64,000 nt of DNA from PFJX01 sp044227325 (GTDB taxonomy: Bacteria; Pseudomonadota; Gammaproteobacteria; Burkholderiales; Thiobacillaceae), in assembly GCA_044227325.1 (NCBI GenBank), contig JBGAFI010000018.1, forward strand, positions 1-64,000. Direction: 5' to 3'. The position numbers and the translations under genes are program-made. Each line of letters begins with the position of its first letter. Position 1 is the first letter of the stretch. Below the pieces are notes generated by a model. That model worked only from the letters and a program-made list of their open reading frames with translations, made no database searches and was not told the DNA's origin. Positions 17,315-26,379 of this stretch are shown here, piece after piece.

Positions 17315-18635
17315 CGTAGAAAGCAAGACGGTTAGCGTATTTGGACTTGGTTATGTCGGTTGCGTGAGCGCCGCTTGTCTAGCGAGAGCCGGACATCGAG
17401 TCATCGGGGTCGAGGTCAATGACTCGAAAGTCGCGCTCATCAACAGCGGGGTGGCCACCATTGTCGAACCCGGTCTGGACGATTTGTTGAAGGCTGGCGT
17501 GGACAGCGGTCTGGTCAGAGCGACCAGCGACGCTGCCGCCGCGATTGGGGAATCGGACGTAGTACTTGTCACCGTCGGCACCCCCAGCAAAGCGGATGGC
17601 GAGTTAGACCTGAGTCATATCCATGCCGTTGCCCGCGATGTCGGCAGCGCGCTGAAGGACAGGGAGCGATTCGTCACGGTCGCCATCCGCTCAACCGTCA
17701 AGCCGGGAACTTGCATGGCAGTGGCCGAGACCATCGCGCAAACCTCCGGCAAGAAGTTCGGCAAGGATTTCTCCGTGGTCGCCAACCCGGAGTTCCTGCG
17801 GGAAGGTACGGCCATCGCCGACTATGAGAAACCCCCTTACGTGCTGATCGGCGCGGCGGACGAGCGCGGGGCGCAAGAGGTGTCTGCCATCTACGCCAAC
17901 CTCGAAGCGGAAATCCTTACAATCGGCTTGGCCAGTGCCGAGATCATCAAGTATGTAAACAATTCCTGGCATGCCCTCAAGGTGGCATTCGGCAATGAGG
18001 TCGGTGCGGTTTGCAAGGTTCACGGCATTGATTCGCACGAGGTGATGGACCTCTTCTTTCGAGACCGGGTGCTTAATATTTCACCGCACTATTTGCGACC
18101 GGGCTTTGCTTTTGGCGGCGCTTGCCTGCCTAAGGACCTCTCCGCTCTCGCAGTGCTGGCGAAGAGCGCTAATATAGAGACGCCATTGCTTGACAGCGTA
18201 CATCCGAGCAATGACGCACACATAAACCGCGCTATTGCCCTCATTAGACGTTATCCCACGCAGGCTCGACTGGGCTTTCTTGGTGTCAGTTTCAAAACGG
18301 GTACGGACGATGTGAGAAACAGTCCGACGTTGGCAATCATCAATACGCTACGTAGGGACGGATACCAAATTCGCATTTTCGATGATTATGTTCATTTCGC
18401 GTTGTCCAGTGGCCGGAACGCGGCGACGACACGTTCCATCCTCGGCGACATCGAACAGTTGATGGTGCCAACCGCAGCTGAGCTTCTGGAACATTCTGAT
18501 GTAATCATCGTTGCCAAGAAGGAACCCTCTTTCGATGGGGTCCTTGCCAATCTTGGAAATCGCACCTTGGTAGACCTCGTGTACCTCACCGGTGTTTCGC
18601 ATATCTCCAATAGTTACGAAGGCTTGGCCTGGTAA
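17307..18635 (+). CDS. algD: GDP-mannose/UDP-glucose 6-dehydrogenase family, AlgD-like
   Basis: A 442-residue NAD-dependent nucleotide-sugar dehydrogenase. It has the N-terminal GLGYVGCVSAACLARAGH cofactor motif, the NPEFLREGTAI segment and the catalytic Cys273 in FGGACLPKDLSAL. The NSGVATIVEPGLDDLL and VGTPSKADGELDLSHI segments are closer to AlgD than to UDP-glucose dehydrogenases, pointing to GDP-mannose oxidised to GDP-mannuronate. This fits a locus that already draws on GDP sugars. Not part of an alginate operon here: no alg8/alg44 neighbours are present. Confidence 0.78.
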   Translation: MVNVESKTVSVFGLGYVGCVSAACLARAGHRVIGVEVNDSKVALINSGVATIVEPGLDDLLKAGVDSGLVRATSDAAAAIGESDVVLVTVGTPSKADGELDLSHIHAVARDVGSALKDRERFVTVAIRSTVKPGTCMAVAETIAQTSGKKFGKDFSVVANPEFLREGTAIADYEKPPYVLIGAADERGAQEVSAIYANLEAEILTIGLASAEIIKYVNNSWHALKVAFGNEVGAVCKVHGIDSHEVMDLFFRDRVLNISPHYLRPGFAFGGACLPKDLSALAVLAKSANIETPLLDSVHPSNDAHINRAIALIRRYPTQARLGFLGVSFKTGTDDVRNSPTLAIINTLRRDGYQIRIFDDYVHFALSSGRNAATTRSILGDIEQLMVPTAAELLEHSDVIIVAKKEPSFDGVLANLGNRTLVDLVYLTGVSHISNSYEGLAW

Positions 18636-18673
18636 CTGTGTCTGTTCATAACCATTTCGTGGCAGAAGCAAGC

Positions 18674-19837
18674 ATGAACCATAGAACACCTAGACGGATC
18701 GCTGTGACACTCGTCGACCGCGCGAACTATGGCCGCCTTAAGCCGGTCATGGAGGCCATCAGCCAACATCCAGAACTTGAACTGGTGGTGATATGCAGCG
18801 GCACGATGGTGCTGGACCGCTTCGACCGGCCTGTGAAGGTTGTAGAACAGGACGGCTTCAAGGTGAGTTCCGAGATCTACATTGAACTTGAAGGCTCCAC
18901 CCCCACCACCATGGCCAAGTCGCTGGGTTTTGGCATCATCGAGTTCTCCAGCGAATTCGCCCGCCTGAAACCGGACATAGTGCTGGTCATCGGCGATCGC
19001 TATGAAGGGCTGGCCGCCGCCCTGGCCGCCTCCTACATGAACATCTGCCTGGCCCACATACAGGGAGGCGAGGTCAGTGGATCCATCGACGAAAGCGCCC
19101 GCCATTGCATAAGCAAGTTGGCGCAGTTCCACTTTCCTTCCACCCTGCGTTCGGCGGACTTCCTGGTACGCATGGGGGAACTGCCGAAAACCGTTTTCCA
19201 TGTCGGATGCCCCAGCGGCGACATCGCACTCTCACTAGATCGTCGTCTCCCCGAGGGCATCTTCAAGGACGCCCTTGGCGTACCCATCGACCCGGAGCAG
19301 CCCTACTTGCTGGTGGTCTTCCACCCGGTGACCACCCACTACGGGGGCGACGGCGAAGCTGTGGGCGAACTGCTGGAAGCCTGCGACGAGATCGGCCAGC
19401 AGGTGGTGTGGCTTTGGCCCAACATCGACGCCGGCTCAGACCGGGTCAGCGCGACCATCCGTCGCTTCCGCGAACACCGCCAACCCCAATGGCTGCGGCT
19501 GATCAAGAACTTCCCGCCGGACGACTACCTGCGGGTGCTGGGCAACGCCAGTTGCGCTGTAGGCAACAGCAGCAGCTTCGTGCGCGACTCATCCTTCTTC
19601 GGTACGCCCGTGGTGCTGGTGGGTGACCGCCAGGAAAGCCGCGAATGTGCCGAGAATGTTCTCAAGACCCCCTGCGAGAAGGATGCCATCGTGGCCGCGA
19701 TCCGCTCCCAGACAGACAATGGACGCTACGCCCCCAGCAAGCTCTACGGCGACGGTCAGGCGAGCCAGCGCATCGCGGATTACCTGGCCAGCGTGGAGCA
19801 CTATGTGCAGAAACGCTTGGGGTACGTGGCGTCATGA
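18674..19837 (+). CDS. neuC: Second hydrolysing 2-epimerase, NeuC family
   Basis: A 387-residue NeuC/WecB-family protein: IAVTLVDRANYGRLKPV at the start, IVLVIGDRYEGLAAALAA, the HIQGGEVSGSIDESARH block and the VGNSSSFVRDSSFFG nucleotide segment. It differs clearly from the LegG homologue at 4615 and should open a second nonulosonic pathway by producing a free ManNAc-type sugar from an NDP-GlcNAc derivative. Two starts are possible: GTG at 18638 with no ribosome site, or ATG at 18674 preceded by AGAAG. The latter fits family N-termini better. It overlaps neuA by four bases. Confidence 0.83.
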   Translation: MNHRTPRRIAVTLVDRANYGRLKPVMEAISQHPELELVVICSGTMVLDRFDRPVKVVEQDGFKVSSEIYIELEGSTPTTMAKSLGFGIIEFSSEFARLKPDIVLVIGDRYEGLAAALAASYMNICLAHIQGGEVSGSIDESARHCISKLAQFHFPSTLRSADFLVRMGELPKTVFHVGCPSGDIALSLDRRLPEGIFKDALGVPIDPEQPYLLVVFHPVTTHYGGDGEAVGELLEACDEIGQQVVWLWPNIDAGSDRVSATIRRFREHRQPQWLRLIKNFPPDDYLRVLGNASCAVGNSSSFVRDSSFFGTPVVLVGDRQESRECAENVLKTPCEKDAIVAAIRSQTDNGRYAPSKLYGDGQASQRIADYLASVEHYVQKRLGYVAS

Positions 19838-20562
19838 TCCACGGCCATCACCTATGTGCCCTCGTGCCGGCTCGAGGCGGCTCCAAGGGCATCCCGAGAA
19901 AAAACCTGTATGAACTCGCGGGCATCAGCTTGGTGGAACGCTCCGTTCGCCTGGCGCGGCGTTGCGAAATGGTAGACCGCGTCCTTGTGAGCAGCGAGGA
20001 CGCTGAAATCACTGCCCTCGCCCGCCGCCTGGACGCAGCCACGCCGTCCCCGCGTCCGGCCGCCTTCGCCTCTGATACGGCGCGAACCATTGACGTGATT
20101 CGCAATCTGGCGCAGGAAGGCGTGCTGGATAATCAGGACTGCCTCCTGCTGCTGCAACCCACCACGCCGCTACGTACCCTGGCGGACCTGGCTGCCGCCT
20201 GTGCCCTGCTGGACCAGAACTGGGAGAGCGTCGACGCAATCGTCAGCGTTTGTGTGGTGGACGGTTCTCATCCCTACAAGTCTCAGGTGATTCGCGACGG
20301 GTACCTTGCCGCCTTACTGGGCCAGGATGCAGCGGTACCACGGCAGTCTCTACCCGCCGTCTATCTACCAAATGGCGCCATCTACCTCGCCAAGATCGCC
20401 ACCCTGCTGGAAGAGGACACCTTCCTACCCAGACGTACCCTGCCGTACGTCATGCCGGCCATACCTTCCATCAACCTCGACGGTCCGCTGGACTTGCTAC
20501 TACTAGAGGCAGCGGTGGCAAAACAACTCGCCGTCACGGCGCTAGCTGATTCCGGCATCTGA
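19834..20562 (+). CDS. neuA: Second CMP-nonulosonate cytidylyltransferase, NeuA family
   Basis: A 242-residue acylneuraminate cytidylyltransferase with PARGGSKGIPRKNL as CTP-binding motif, LLLQPTTPLRTLADL, and a C-terminal INLDGPLDLLLLEAA in place of the usual IDT..DL metal motif. It is only distantly similar to the PtmB-like enzyme at 11189, which suggests a different nonulosonic acid substrate. The start lies in an ATGA overlap with neuC; longer in-frame sequence upstream is inside neuC. A 22-base gap containing a strong ribosome site precedes the cupin gene. Confidence 0.83.
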   Translation: MIHGHHLCALVPARGGSKGIPRKNLYELAGISLVERSVRLARRCEMVDRVLVSSEDAEITALARRLDAATPSPRPAAFASDTARTIDVIRNLAQEGVLDNQDCLLLLQPTTPLRTLADLAAACALLDQNWESVDAIVSVCVVDGSHPYKSQVIRDGYLAALLGQDAAVPRQSLPAVYLPNGAIYLAKIATLLEEDTFLPRRTLPYVMPAIPSINLDGPLDLLLLEAAVAKQLAVTALADSGI

Positions 20563-20584
20563 TATCCACAAAAAGGGGGACACC

Positions 20585-21001
20585 ATGGACATCGAACGCA
20601 TCCATGACGGCGACACCGACCTCGCCCTCATCATCAGGCGCACCTACCACAGCGACGGTATCGAATTTTTCACGCCGAACAGCTATTCACAGCAGATCGG
20701 CTATATGAACCGTCCCGCCAATTATGTTATCCAACCGCACGTACACAACCCGGTGCCCAGGGAGGTGCAATATACCAACGAAGTGCTGTTCATCCGCAGC
20801 GGTCGTGTTCGTGTCGATTTCTACTCAGAACAAAAATCCTACCTGCTCAGCCGTGAACTGGTAGCCGGCGACATCATCCTGCTGATTCGCGGCGGCCACG
20901 GCTTCGAGATGTTGGAAGCCACCGAAATGGTCGAAGTCAAACAGGGGCCTTACGCTGGGGAACTAGACAAGACCCGCTTCAACCCTGATGCCCTGGCCTG
21001 A
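20585..21001 (+). CDS. Cupin-domain protein of the second nonulosonic block
   Basis: A 138-residue single-domain protein. A cupin fold is suggested by IQPHVHNP (His-x-His metal ligands), the acidic residue in TNEVLFIRSGRVRVDFY, and GDIILLIRGGHGFEM with a further His. It is preceded by an excellent ribosome site, AGGGGG. Small cupins in sugar loci include ketoisomerases and epimerases, but it lacks the motifs I would need to assign one. Its position inside a neuC-neuA-neuB set suggests a role in making or modifying the second acid. Function unassigned. Confidence 0.6.
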   Translation: MDIERIHDGDTDLALIIRRTYHSDGIEFFTPNSYSQQIGYMNRPANYVIQPHVHNPVPREVQYTNEVLFIRSGRVRVDFYSEQKSYLLSRELVAGDIILLIRGGHGFEMLEATEMVEVKQGPYAGELDKTRFNPDALA

Positions 21002-21031
21002 CTTCCCCTAAACACCAATACACCAATCAAG

Positions 21032-22813
21032 ATGGAATATCTTAAGAAAGCGCTTCAAAAATTCTGGCCGGCATGGATGCTCGTGCTACTCGTCATGCGT
21101 CCCCGGCGCTTCATGCTCGAATTCGTGTACGCGTATAAGGATTACCGGTTGTTCCGCGACTCGGTGGAACCCTATCGCGACCTGCTGGAGCGCCTGCCCG
21201 CTACATCCTCCGGCGATACCCCTAAAACCTTGGCGATCATCGCCGGTCCGGCCATGAACGTCCAATGGCTGCAGATCTGGTCTGTGCTTGGCGCCTGGTT
21301 TGCGGTGGAAGGCTACCGGGTCATTGCCATCACCGCGCGCGGCAAGCCGATCCAGAACCGCTACCTGCGCCTGTTCGGATTTGACCTGCTTTACCTCGAG
21401 GACATGTGCATCGGCGATGTGTTGGTCCCGACCGACATCGCTGACGAATTTGGTCGTCTGGTGTCTTTCCATGACTTCAAGGAATATGAATATCAGGGCA
21501 TGCCACTGGGCAAAATGGCTCTGTCCACCTTCAGCCGACAACGCGCCACCGGTATCATGGACGTAGCTGATCCAGAATCTCGTCGCGAGATCCGACACTG
21601 GCTTGCCCATCTTTACAAGACACTCCAGGTGGCCAAGCGAATGTATGCCGAGTACAACATTTCCATGCTGTTCTTTACTGAAGTATTCATGGAGGAGTAC
21701 GGCGCGCTCTATTACGCAGCACTGAAGGACGAACTCAATATCATCCGCTTCGCGGGTACCGTGCGGGACAACGCCATAGTCATCCAGCACTTGAACCCGG
21801 ATAGCGACCGGACCCATTTCTCTTCCATTAGTGCCCCCAGTTGGTCGCGCATCTTGGCCTATCCCAACTCCACCGATATGGAAACCGAATTGATGCAGAA
21901 TTTTGCCGACCGTTATGGTGACCGCTGGGCACTCTCCAAGCGCAACCAGCCCAACACCCGCATCATGCCGGTGGAAGATGCACGGGCGATCCTCGGTGTT
22001 CCCGAGGGGCGGAGCATCGCGGTAATCTACAGCCACATCCTCTACGACACCCTGTTCTTCAACGGCGAGGATCTATTTGATAATTACGCCGACTGGCTGG
22101 TGCAGAGCGTCAAGGCGGCCTGCGCCAACCCTCGGGTGCAATGGTTCATCAAGGTGCACCCGTCCAACCTCTGGCGGGGCGAGTTGGAGTACTACCACGG
22201 CGGCAAGTACGAAGAAGTCCGCCTCATCGAGCAATATGTCGGCCCGTTGCCGAATCACGTCCGGCTTGTCTACCCAGATACTCCCCTGAGCCCCTACACT
22301 TGGATGAAGGTTGCCGATTTCGGCATAACCGTGCGTGGCACCTCGGGCATCGAACTCGGCGCGCTGGGCAAGACTGTTATCACGGCCGGCAGCGGACGCT
22401 ACGAGGACATCGGTTTTACCCTCAATTCCTCCAGCGTCGAGGAGTATCTCGACGTGCTGGCGCGTATTCCCGACGTGCCCCCACCCACGAAGGCGCAGAA
22501 GCGCTTGGCATTGCGCTTTGCCTATGCCACGTTCTGCATGAAGCCCTTCACTTTGGACTTCCTAATGCCAGTAGTTCGTAGCGGCAAGGCTGCGATCTTC
22601 AGTTCCGACGACTTGGTATACGTAGGCAATTTCAGCGAGGGGGTGGCCGAGGCTCCCGCCTCCATCCAGCGCTTTGCCAAGTGGAGCATGGATAAAGACG
22701 ATATTGACTTTCTAAACCCTTGGCCAGCGGATATTGCAACGCACTATTCACACCAGCCAAGTGTTCCGGAATGCGAAGAAGCTGGTGCTGGAGCCTGTTT
22801 CAATGAGCAGTGA
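21032..22813 (+). CDS. Large GT-B-like protein, capsule-polysaccharide-type transferase candidate
   Basis: A 593-residue protein. The first 40 residues are basic and hydrophobic (LLVMRPRRFMLEFVYAY) and may associate with the membrane. The C-terminal half contains WFIKVHPSNLWRGE and VADFGITVRGTSGIELGALGKTVITAG, which resemble the donor domain of capsule polysaccharide transferases of the KpsC/KpsS kind. I know no defined specificity. Embedded between neuA and neuB of the second set, it is a strong candidate for transferring the second CMP sugar. No clear ribosome site is seen before the ATG at 21032. The last 11 bases overlap the next gene. Confidence 0.55.
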   Translation: MEYLKKALQKFWPAWMLVLLVMRPRRFMLEFVYAYKDYRLFRDSVEPYRDLLERLPATSSGDTPKTLAIIAGPAMNVQWLQIWSVLGAWFAVEGYRVIAITARGKPIQNRYLRLFGFDLLYLEDMCIGDVLVPTDIADEFGRLVSFHDFKEYEYQGMPLGKMALSTFSRQRATGIMDVADPESRREIRHWLAHLYKTLQVAKRMYAEYNISMLFFTEVFMEEYGALYYAALKDELNIIRFAGTVRDNAIVIQHLNPDSDRTHFSSISAPSWSRILAYPNSTDMETELMQNFADRYGDRWALSKRNQPNTRIMPVEDARAILGVPEGRSIAVIYSHILYDTLFFNGEDLFDNYADWLVQSVKAACANPRVQWFIKVHPSNLWRGELEYYHGGKYEEVRLIEQYVGPLPNHVRLVYPDTPLSPYTWMKVADFGITVRGTSGIELGALGKTVITAGSGRYEDIGFTLNSSSVEEYLDVLARIPDVPPPTKAQKRLALRFAYATFCMKPFTLDFLMPVVRSGKAAIFSSDDLVYVGNFSEGVAEAPASIQRFAKWSMDKDDIDFLNPWPADIATHYSHQPSVPECEEAGAGACFNEQ

Positions 22814-23888
22814 GACGATGAATATCTCAGAAGATTACAGTCTCCTGTCGGCATGCACTCTGAGTTACATCCCCTACGCCCTGGTGACACTACGTACCGC
22901 TAAAGCTGTAAGTCCACGTCTGCGTTTATATTTGTTCGTAGCCGACGGCACTTCCGAGACGGTCGCATACCTTAAAAAGATACCAGAATTCTTGAGCCTG
23001 TCGGTTGACATTTTTGGACCATCCGATCTCTCTCCTCAATTAAGAGATCCGTATTTAGCCTGCTTTAATTACTATAATACTTTTGAAGTAAGCAATGTGG
23101 CCAAGTATGTTGGGCTAAAACATGTCCTGGCTTCAAACCGGGATGGCGCTATTTACATATATGCCGATTCTGATATTTCTTTCTTCGGCGACGTCGTGGC
23201 TGCTTTGAGCCGGGAAGAAAGCGCTCCAGTCCTGCTGACGTCTCACCAATTTCGACCATCCTCAGATGATGTAGAAAGCGAATATTTACTGCATGGATGG
23301 CTTAATTCTGGTTTTTCGGTTTTTGATGGATCTGATGCGCGCGTTCTAGGTGTTTTAGATTGGATGATTCACAGAATCTCGCGTCGCGGCTATCTGGCGC
23401 CGCAGTTCGGACTTAGTGGTGATCAACCCTGGCTCTCAGGGCTTCCTTTCCTTTTTCCAGAGATTGTGTCCACTTGTAGCGCCCCGGGCCTTAATGTGGC
23501 GTACTGGAATTTGTCTGAAAGAGCGCTGACAGAAGCCGATGGCCGCATCGAGTGCAATGGAGAACCACTCATTTTCTTTCATTTCAGTGGGTTCATCGGA
23601 GCCAAGCCCGGCATACTATCCAAGCATGCCGAGACAAAGGTCGCTCCCGGCTCCATTCTTGATAAACTGTGTCAGCGATATTCGTCTGAACTTGAGGTGT
23701 CTGAGATATTGCGGGCTGAATTATCAGGCCTCCCCATCATTCCCTCTTCCAGACTTCCATTGCCTCAGCGTATTTACAAAGGTTCATTGCTGAACAAGAT
23801 CAGCATAGACTCACCCACCGTCAAGCGGGGGGTCTTTTCCAGGGTGGGAATGAGGCTAGACGCCTTGCTCTCGTGCTTGCTTCACTGA
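22803..23888 (+). CDS. Glycosyltransferase-like protein, GT-A fold (nucleotide-diphospho-sugar transferase type)
   Basis: A 361-residue protein with the marks of a retaining GT-A enzyme. IYIYADSDISFF carries a D-x-D metal motif near residue 120, LNSGFSVF follows, and SGDQPWLSG, NVAYWNLSERAL and LIFFHFSGF occur towards the C-terminus. These are familiar from uncharacterised sugar transferases in polysaccharide loci. The gene is clearly richer in A/T than its neighbours, suggesting separate acquisition. The start at 22803 has GGAG nine bases upstream and overlaps the previous gene by 11 bases; an alternative ATG is at 22818. Confidence 0.6.
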   Translation: MSSETMNISEDYSLLSACTLSYIPYALVTLRTAKAVSPRLRLYLFVADGTSETVAYLKKIPEFLSLSVDIFGPSDLSPQLRDPYLACFNYYNTFEVSNVAKYVGLKHVLASNRDGAIYIYADSDISFFGDVVAALSREESAPVLLTSHQFRPSSDDVESEYLLHGWLNSGFSVFDGSDARVLGVLDWMIHRISRRGYLAPQFGLSGDQPWLSGLPFLFPEIVSTCSAPGLNVAYWNLSERALTEADGRIECNGEPLIFFHFSGFIGAKPGILSKHAETKVAPGSILDKLCQRYSSELEVSEILRAELSGLPIIPSSRLPLPQRIYKGSLLNKISIDSPTVKRGVFSRVGMRLDALLSCLLH

Positions 23889-23899
23889 GAGGGAATGAG

Positions 23900-24949
23900 A
23901 TGACTCATGAACATTTCCGTATCGGTGCCCACGTCGTTGGTGAAGGCCGTGGCTTTATCATCGGTGAGATCGCCCAAGCCCATGACGGCAGCCTTGGTAT
24001 GGCGCACGCATACATCGACGCCATTGCCGGTGCCGGCGCCGACGCAGTCAAATTCCAGACCCATATCGCTGAGGCTGAAAGCTCGCCGCAGGAGCCTTGG
24101 CGCGTCAAATTCAGCCGCCAGGACGAGACCCGCTTCGATTACTGGAAGCGCATGGAGTTCACGCGGGAACAATGGTTTGGCCTGAAGGAACACGCGGAAC
24201 AAGTAGGCTTGGTATTCCTGAGTTCTCCCTTCTCGCTCCAAGCGGCCGATCTACTGGACGCACTAGGAATGGCCGCCTGGAAGGTGGCTTCTGGTGAGAT
24301 CAGCAACCATCCCCTGCTGGAACGTATGGTCGCAACCGGCAGGCCGATATTGCTGTCAACAGGTATGAGCCCCTTGGCCGAATTGGACAGCGCAGTGGCT
24401 GTGGTGCGAGCCTTCAGCTGCCCACTGGCGGTCATGCAGTGCACCTCAAGCTACCCCACACCTGCGGAAAAAATTGGGCTCAACATGCTCGGCGAATACA
24501 GGCAGAGATATGCTTGCCCGGTTGGCTTATCCGACCACTCGGGCGCCCTCTACGCTGGGCTAGCGGCGGTGACCCTGGGGGCGGATCTTCTAGAGTTACA
24601 CGTTACCATGAGCCGAGAAATGTTCGGGCCGGACGTGATCGCCTCCGTCACCACGTCCGAGTTGGCGCAACTCGTTGAGGGCGTTCGTTTCATCGAGCGG
24701 GCACGTGCCCATCCCGTGTGCAAGGATACACTTGCGACAGAATTCGGCGATCTGCGAGCTATCTTTATGAAGAGTCTTTTTCTTGTCGATAACCTGGCTG
24801 CTGGGACGGAAATCGAAGCGCGACACCTGGCCGCGAAAAAGCCAGGAACGGGCATCCCTTCTCAAGCTATCAACAAAATATTAGGCCGCAAGCTCGCCCG
24901 AGACGTGAAGCGGGGACATTTACTAAAGCTTGATGATCTGGTGCTGTAA
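23900..24949 (+). CDS. neuB: Second nonulosonic acid synthase, NeuB family
   Basis: A 349-residue NeuB-type synthase: FIIGEIAQAHDGSLGMAH, GADAVKFQTH, VASGEISNHPLLE, STGMSPLAEL, MQCTSSYPTP, and a C-terminal SAF domain from about residue 285 (SLFLVDNLAAGT). It shares the fold of the LegI-like enzyme at 7336 but diverges throughout, including HDGS in place of HNGQ near the PEP site, so a different acceptor sugar is likely. The start at 23900 is supported by GAGAGGGA upstream. With neuC and neuA at 18674-20562 it completes a second set. The stop overlaps the polymerase gene in TAATG. Confidence 0.85.
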   Translation: MTHEHFRIGAHVVGEGRGFIIGEIAQAHDGSLGMAHAYIDAIAGAGADAVKFQTHIAEAESSPQEPWRVKFSRQDETRFDYWKRMEFTREQWFGLKEHAEQVGLVFLSSPFSLQAADLLDALGMAAWKVASGEISNHPLLERMVATGRPILLSTGMSPLAELDSAVAVVRAFSCPLAVMQCTSSYPTPAEKIGLNMLGEYRQRYACPVGLSDHSGALYAGLAAVTLGADLLELHVTMSREMFGPDVIASVTTSELAQLVEGVRFIERARAHPVCKDTLATEFGDLRAIFMKSLFLVDNLAAGTEIEARHLAAKKPGTGIPSQAINKILGRKLARDVKRGHLLKLDDLVL

Positions 24950-26376
24950 TGCCACGAATCTTGACACAATTAACCACCTTTTGTTTCATTGTTGTCTTGA
25001 TAGGACAGCTAGGCTTCAAAGCGCTTGCATACCTTTTCGACATCACTCACCCTTCCTGGATATTCTGGATATTCCTTTATGGAATGCTCGTAGCGTATGG
25101 GATCCGTCGTATCTTGCTCAAACGCACTGACATATTAGATTTGCTTTTCATAACAGGCCTACTCTTTGCAGTGGGAAATTACGGCATCTTCAGCCAAGCG
25201 AGCCCAACAAAATTCGCGGGTGTTCTTGCGACTATCTGGCTAGGCCCATATTTGCTCGGACGCCGCTTTGGTCAACATATCTGTAGGTTCACCGCCGTTA
25301 ACGTATATGTAATCGCTGCGATGACAATCCTCCTGGTAATCTGGCAGATCGTGGTTAAACCGGAAATTATCAACAATGATCGACTGATCCTGTTCGCCCC
25401 CAGGAATTGGGACGGCGTTGGAGGTGACGGGACCATGGCCTATATCGGTTTGGCTGTGGGGGCGGCCTGCATGGTCGGATTTGTCCATATTCAGTCCCTA
25501 ACAGCCCGAGCAAAGCTTACCCCCGCGTTTTATGCCCACCTCGTTGTGGTCGGGGCGCTCGAACTTTTCCTACTCTGGTTCGGATCCCGCAGCAGCCTAG
25601 TTGCGGTAGTTCTGTCATGTGCGCTCCTGACCCTGTTTCTGAGCCAGAAAAACGGTATGAGAAAATACACCACCTTACTGTTCCTGATTTGTATCCCCTT
25701 ACTTGGCTATCCATATCTCTCGAGCTCCAGAGCCGATCTCATCAGTCAGGCGGGAAAAATTATCATTCCCCTGAAAAGCGACGGAATTGCCGCCTTGCTT
25801 AATCTCTCCCATGATATCCCCAGTCGATCCGGAAACGCGGTGCCCTCTTCTATACGTGGAGGACTAACTAACGAACCCTCCATCGACCAGATCTGCAAAC
25901 CTTCAGGCAATTCGTCATTTTCCCGGATGATCATGGTCATGGAGGCGGCTAGATTATTAATTGAGCACCCTGGGTTCGGTGTCGGCGTGGGTAATTTCGG
26001 CTTTTCTGATTGTGAAACTAGGAGTGAGTTTGCCTCGCCGCATAACATGTTGATTCATCTGTTGGTGGATTTCGGACTGATTGGTGCGCTTCCCTGGATA
26101 TTGCTATTTCTTATTATCTTGTACAGACTGCTGCAAATGCTTCGGATATCGCGCGGCCAACCCAGAGAGGCATACCTACATATACTCTCCATTTGGCTCT
26201 TTGCGATGGTGGTCGCCCAGATTAGCGGAAATGTCTACATTGATTTCAATATATTCATGCTAACTGGTGCCGCAGTTACCATCGTGCGGCCATCTATTTC
26301 ACGGCAGGTTCGGGACGGTTTTATACATGAAAATGCGTTATCTACCAGCCCAGTTACTTCCTCCCAATCTCTGTAA
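24949..26376 (+). CDS. O-antigen polymerase/ligase family membrane protein (Wzy/WaaL)
   Basis: A 475-residue integral membrane protein with about ten or more hydrophobic segments. A large hydrophilic loop lies between about residues 265 and 325, before a typical ligase/polymerase segment HPGFGVGVGNFG and SPHNMLIHLLVDFGLIGALPW. This architecture is shared by Wzy polymerases and WaaL ligases, and sequence alone does not separate them well. Its place in the middle of an O-antigen-like locus favours Wzy, joining repeat units on the periplasmic side. Confidence 0.78.
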   Translation: MPRILTQLTTFCFIVVLIGQLGFKALAYLFDITHPSWIFWIFLYGMLVAYGIRRILLKRTDILDLLFITGLLFAVGNYGIFSQASPTKFAGVLATIWLGPYLLGRRFGQHICRFTAVNVYVIAAMTILLVIWQIVVKPEIINNDRLILFAPRNWDGVGGDGTMAYIGLAVGAACMVGFVHIQSLTARAKLTPAFYAHLVVVGALELFLLWFGSRSSLVAVVLSCALLTLFLSQKNGMRKYTTLLFLICIPLLGYPYLSSSRADLISQAGKIIIPLKSDGIAALLNLSHDIPSRSGNAVPSSIRGGLTNEPSIDQICKPSGNSSFSRMIMVMEAARLLIEHPGFGVGVGNFGFSDCETRSEFASPHNMLIHLLVDFGLIGALPWILLFLIILYRLLQMLRISRGQPREAYLHILSIWLFAMVVAQISGNVYIDFNIFMLTGAAVTIVRPSISRQVRDGFIHENALSTSPVTSSQSL

Positions 26377-26379
26377 TTT

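Noticed and set aside
18638..18673. GTG start extending the second neuC by 12 residues
   Set aside because: No ribosome site precedes it and family members begin near the ATG at 18674.
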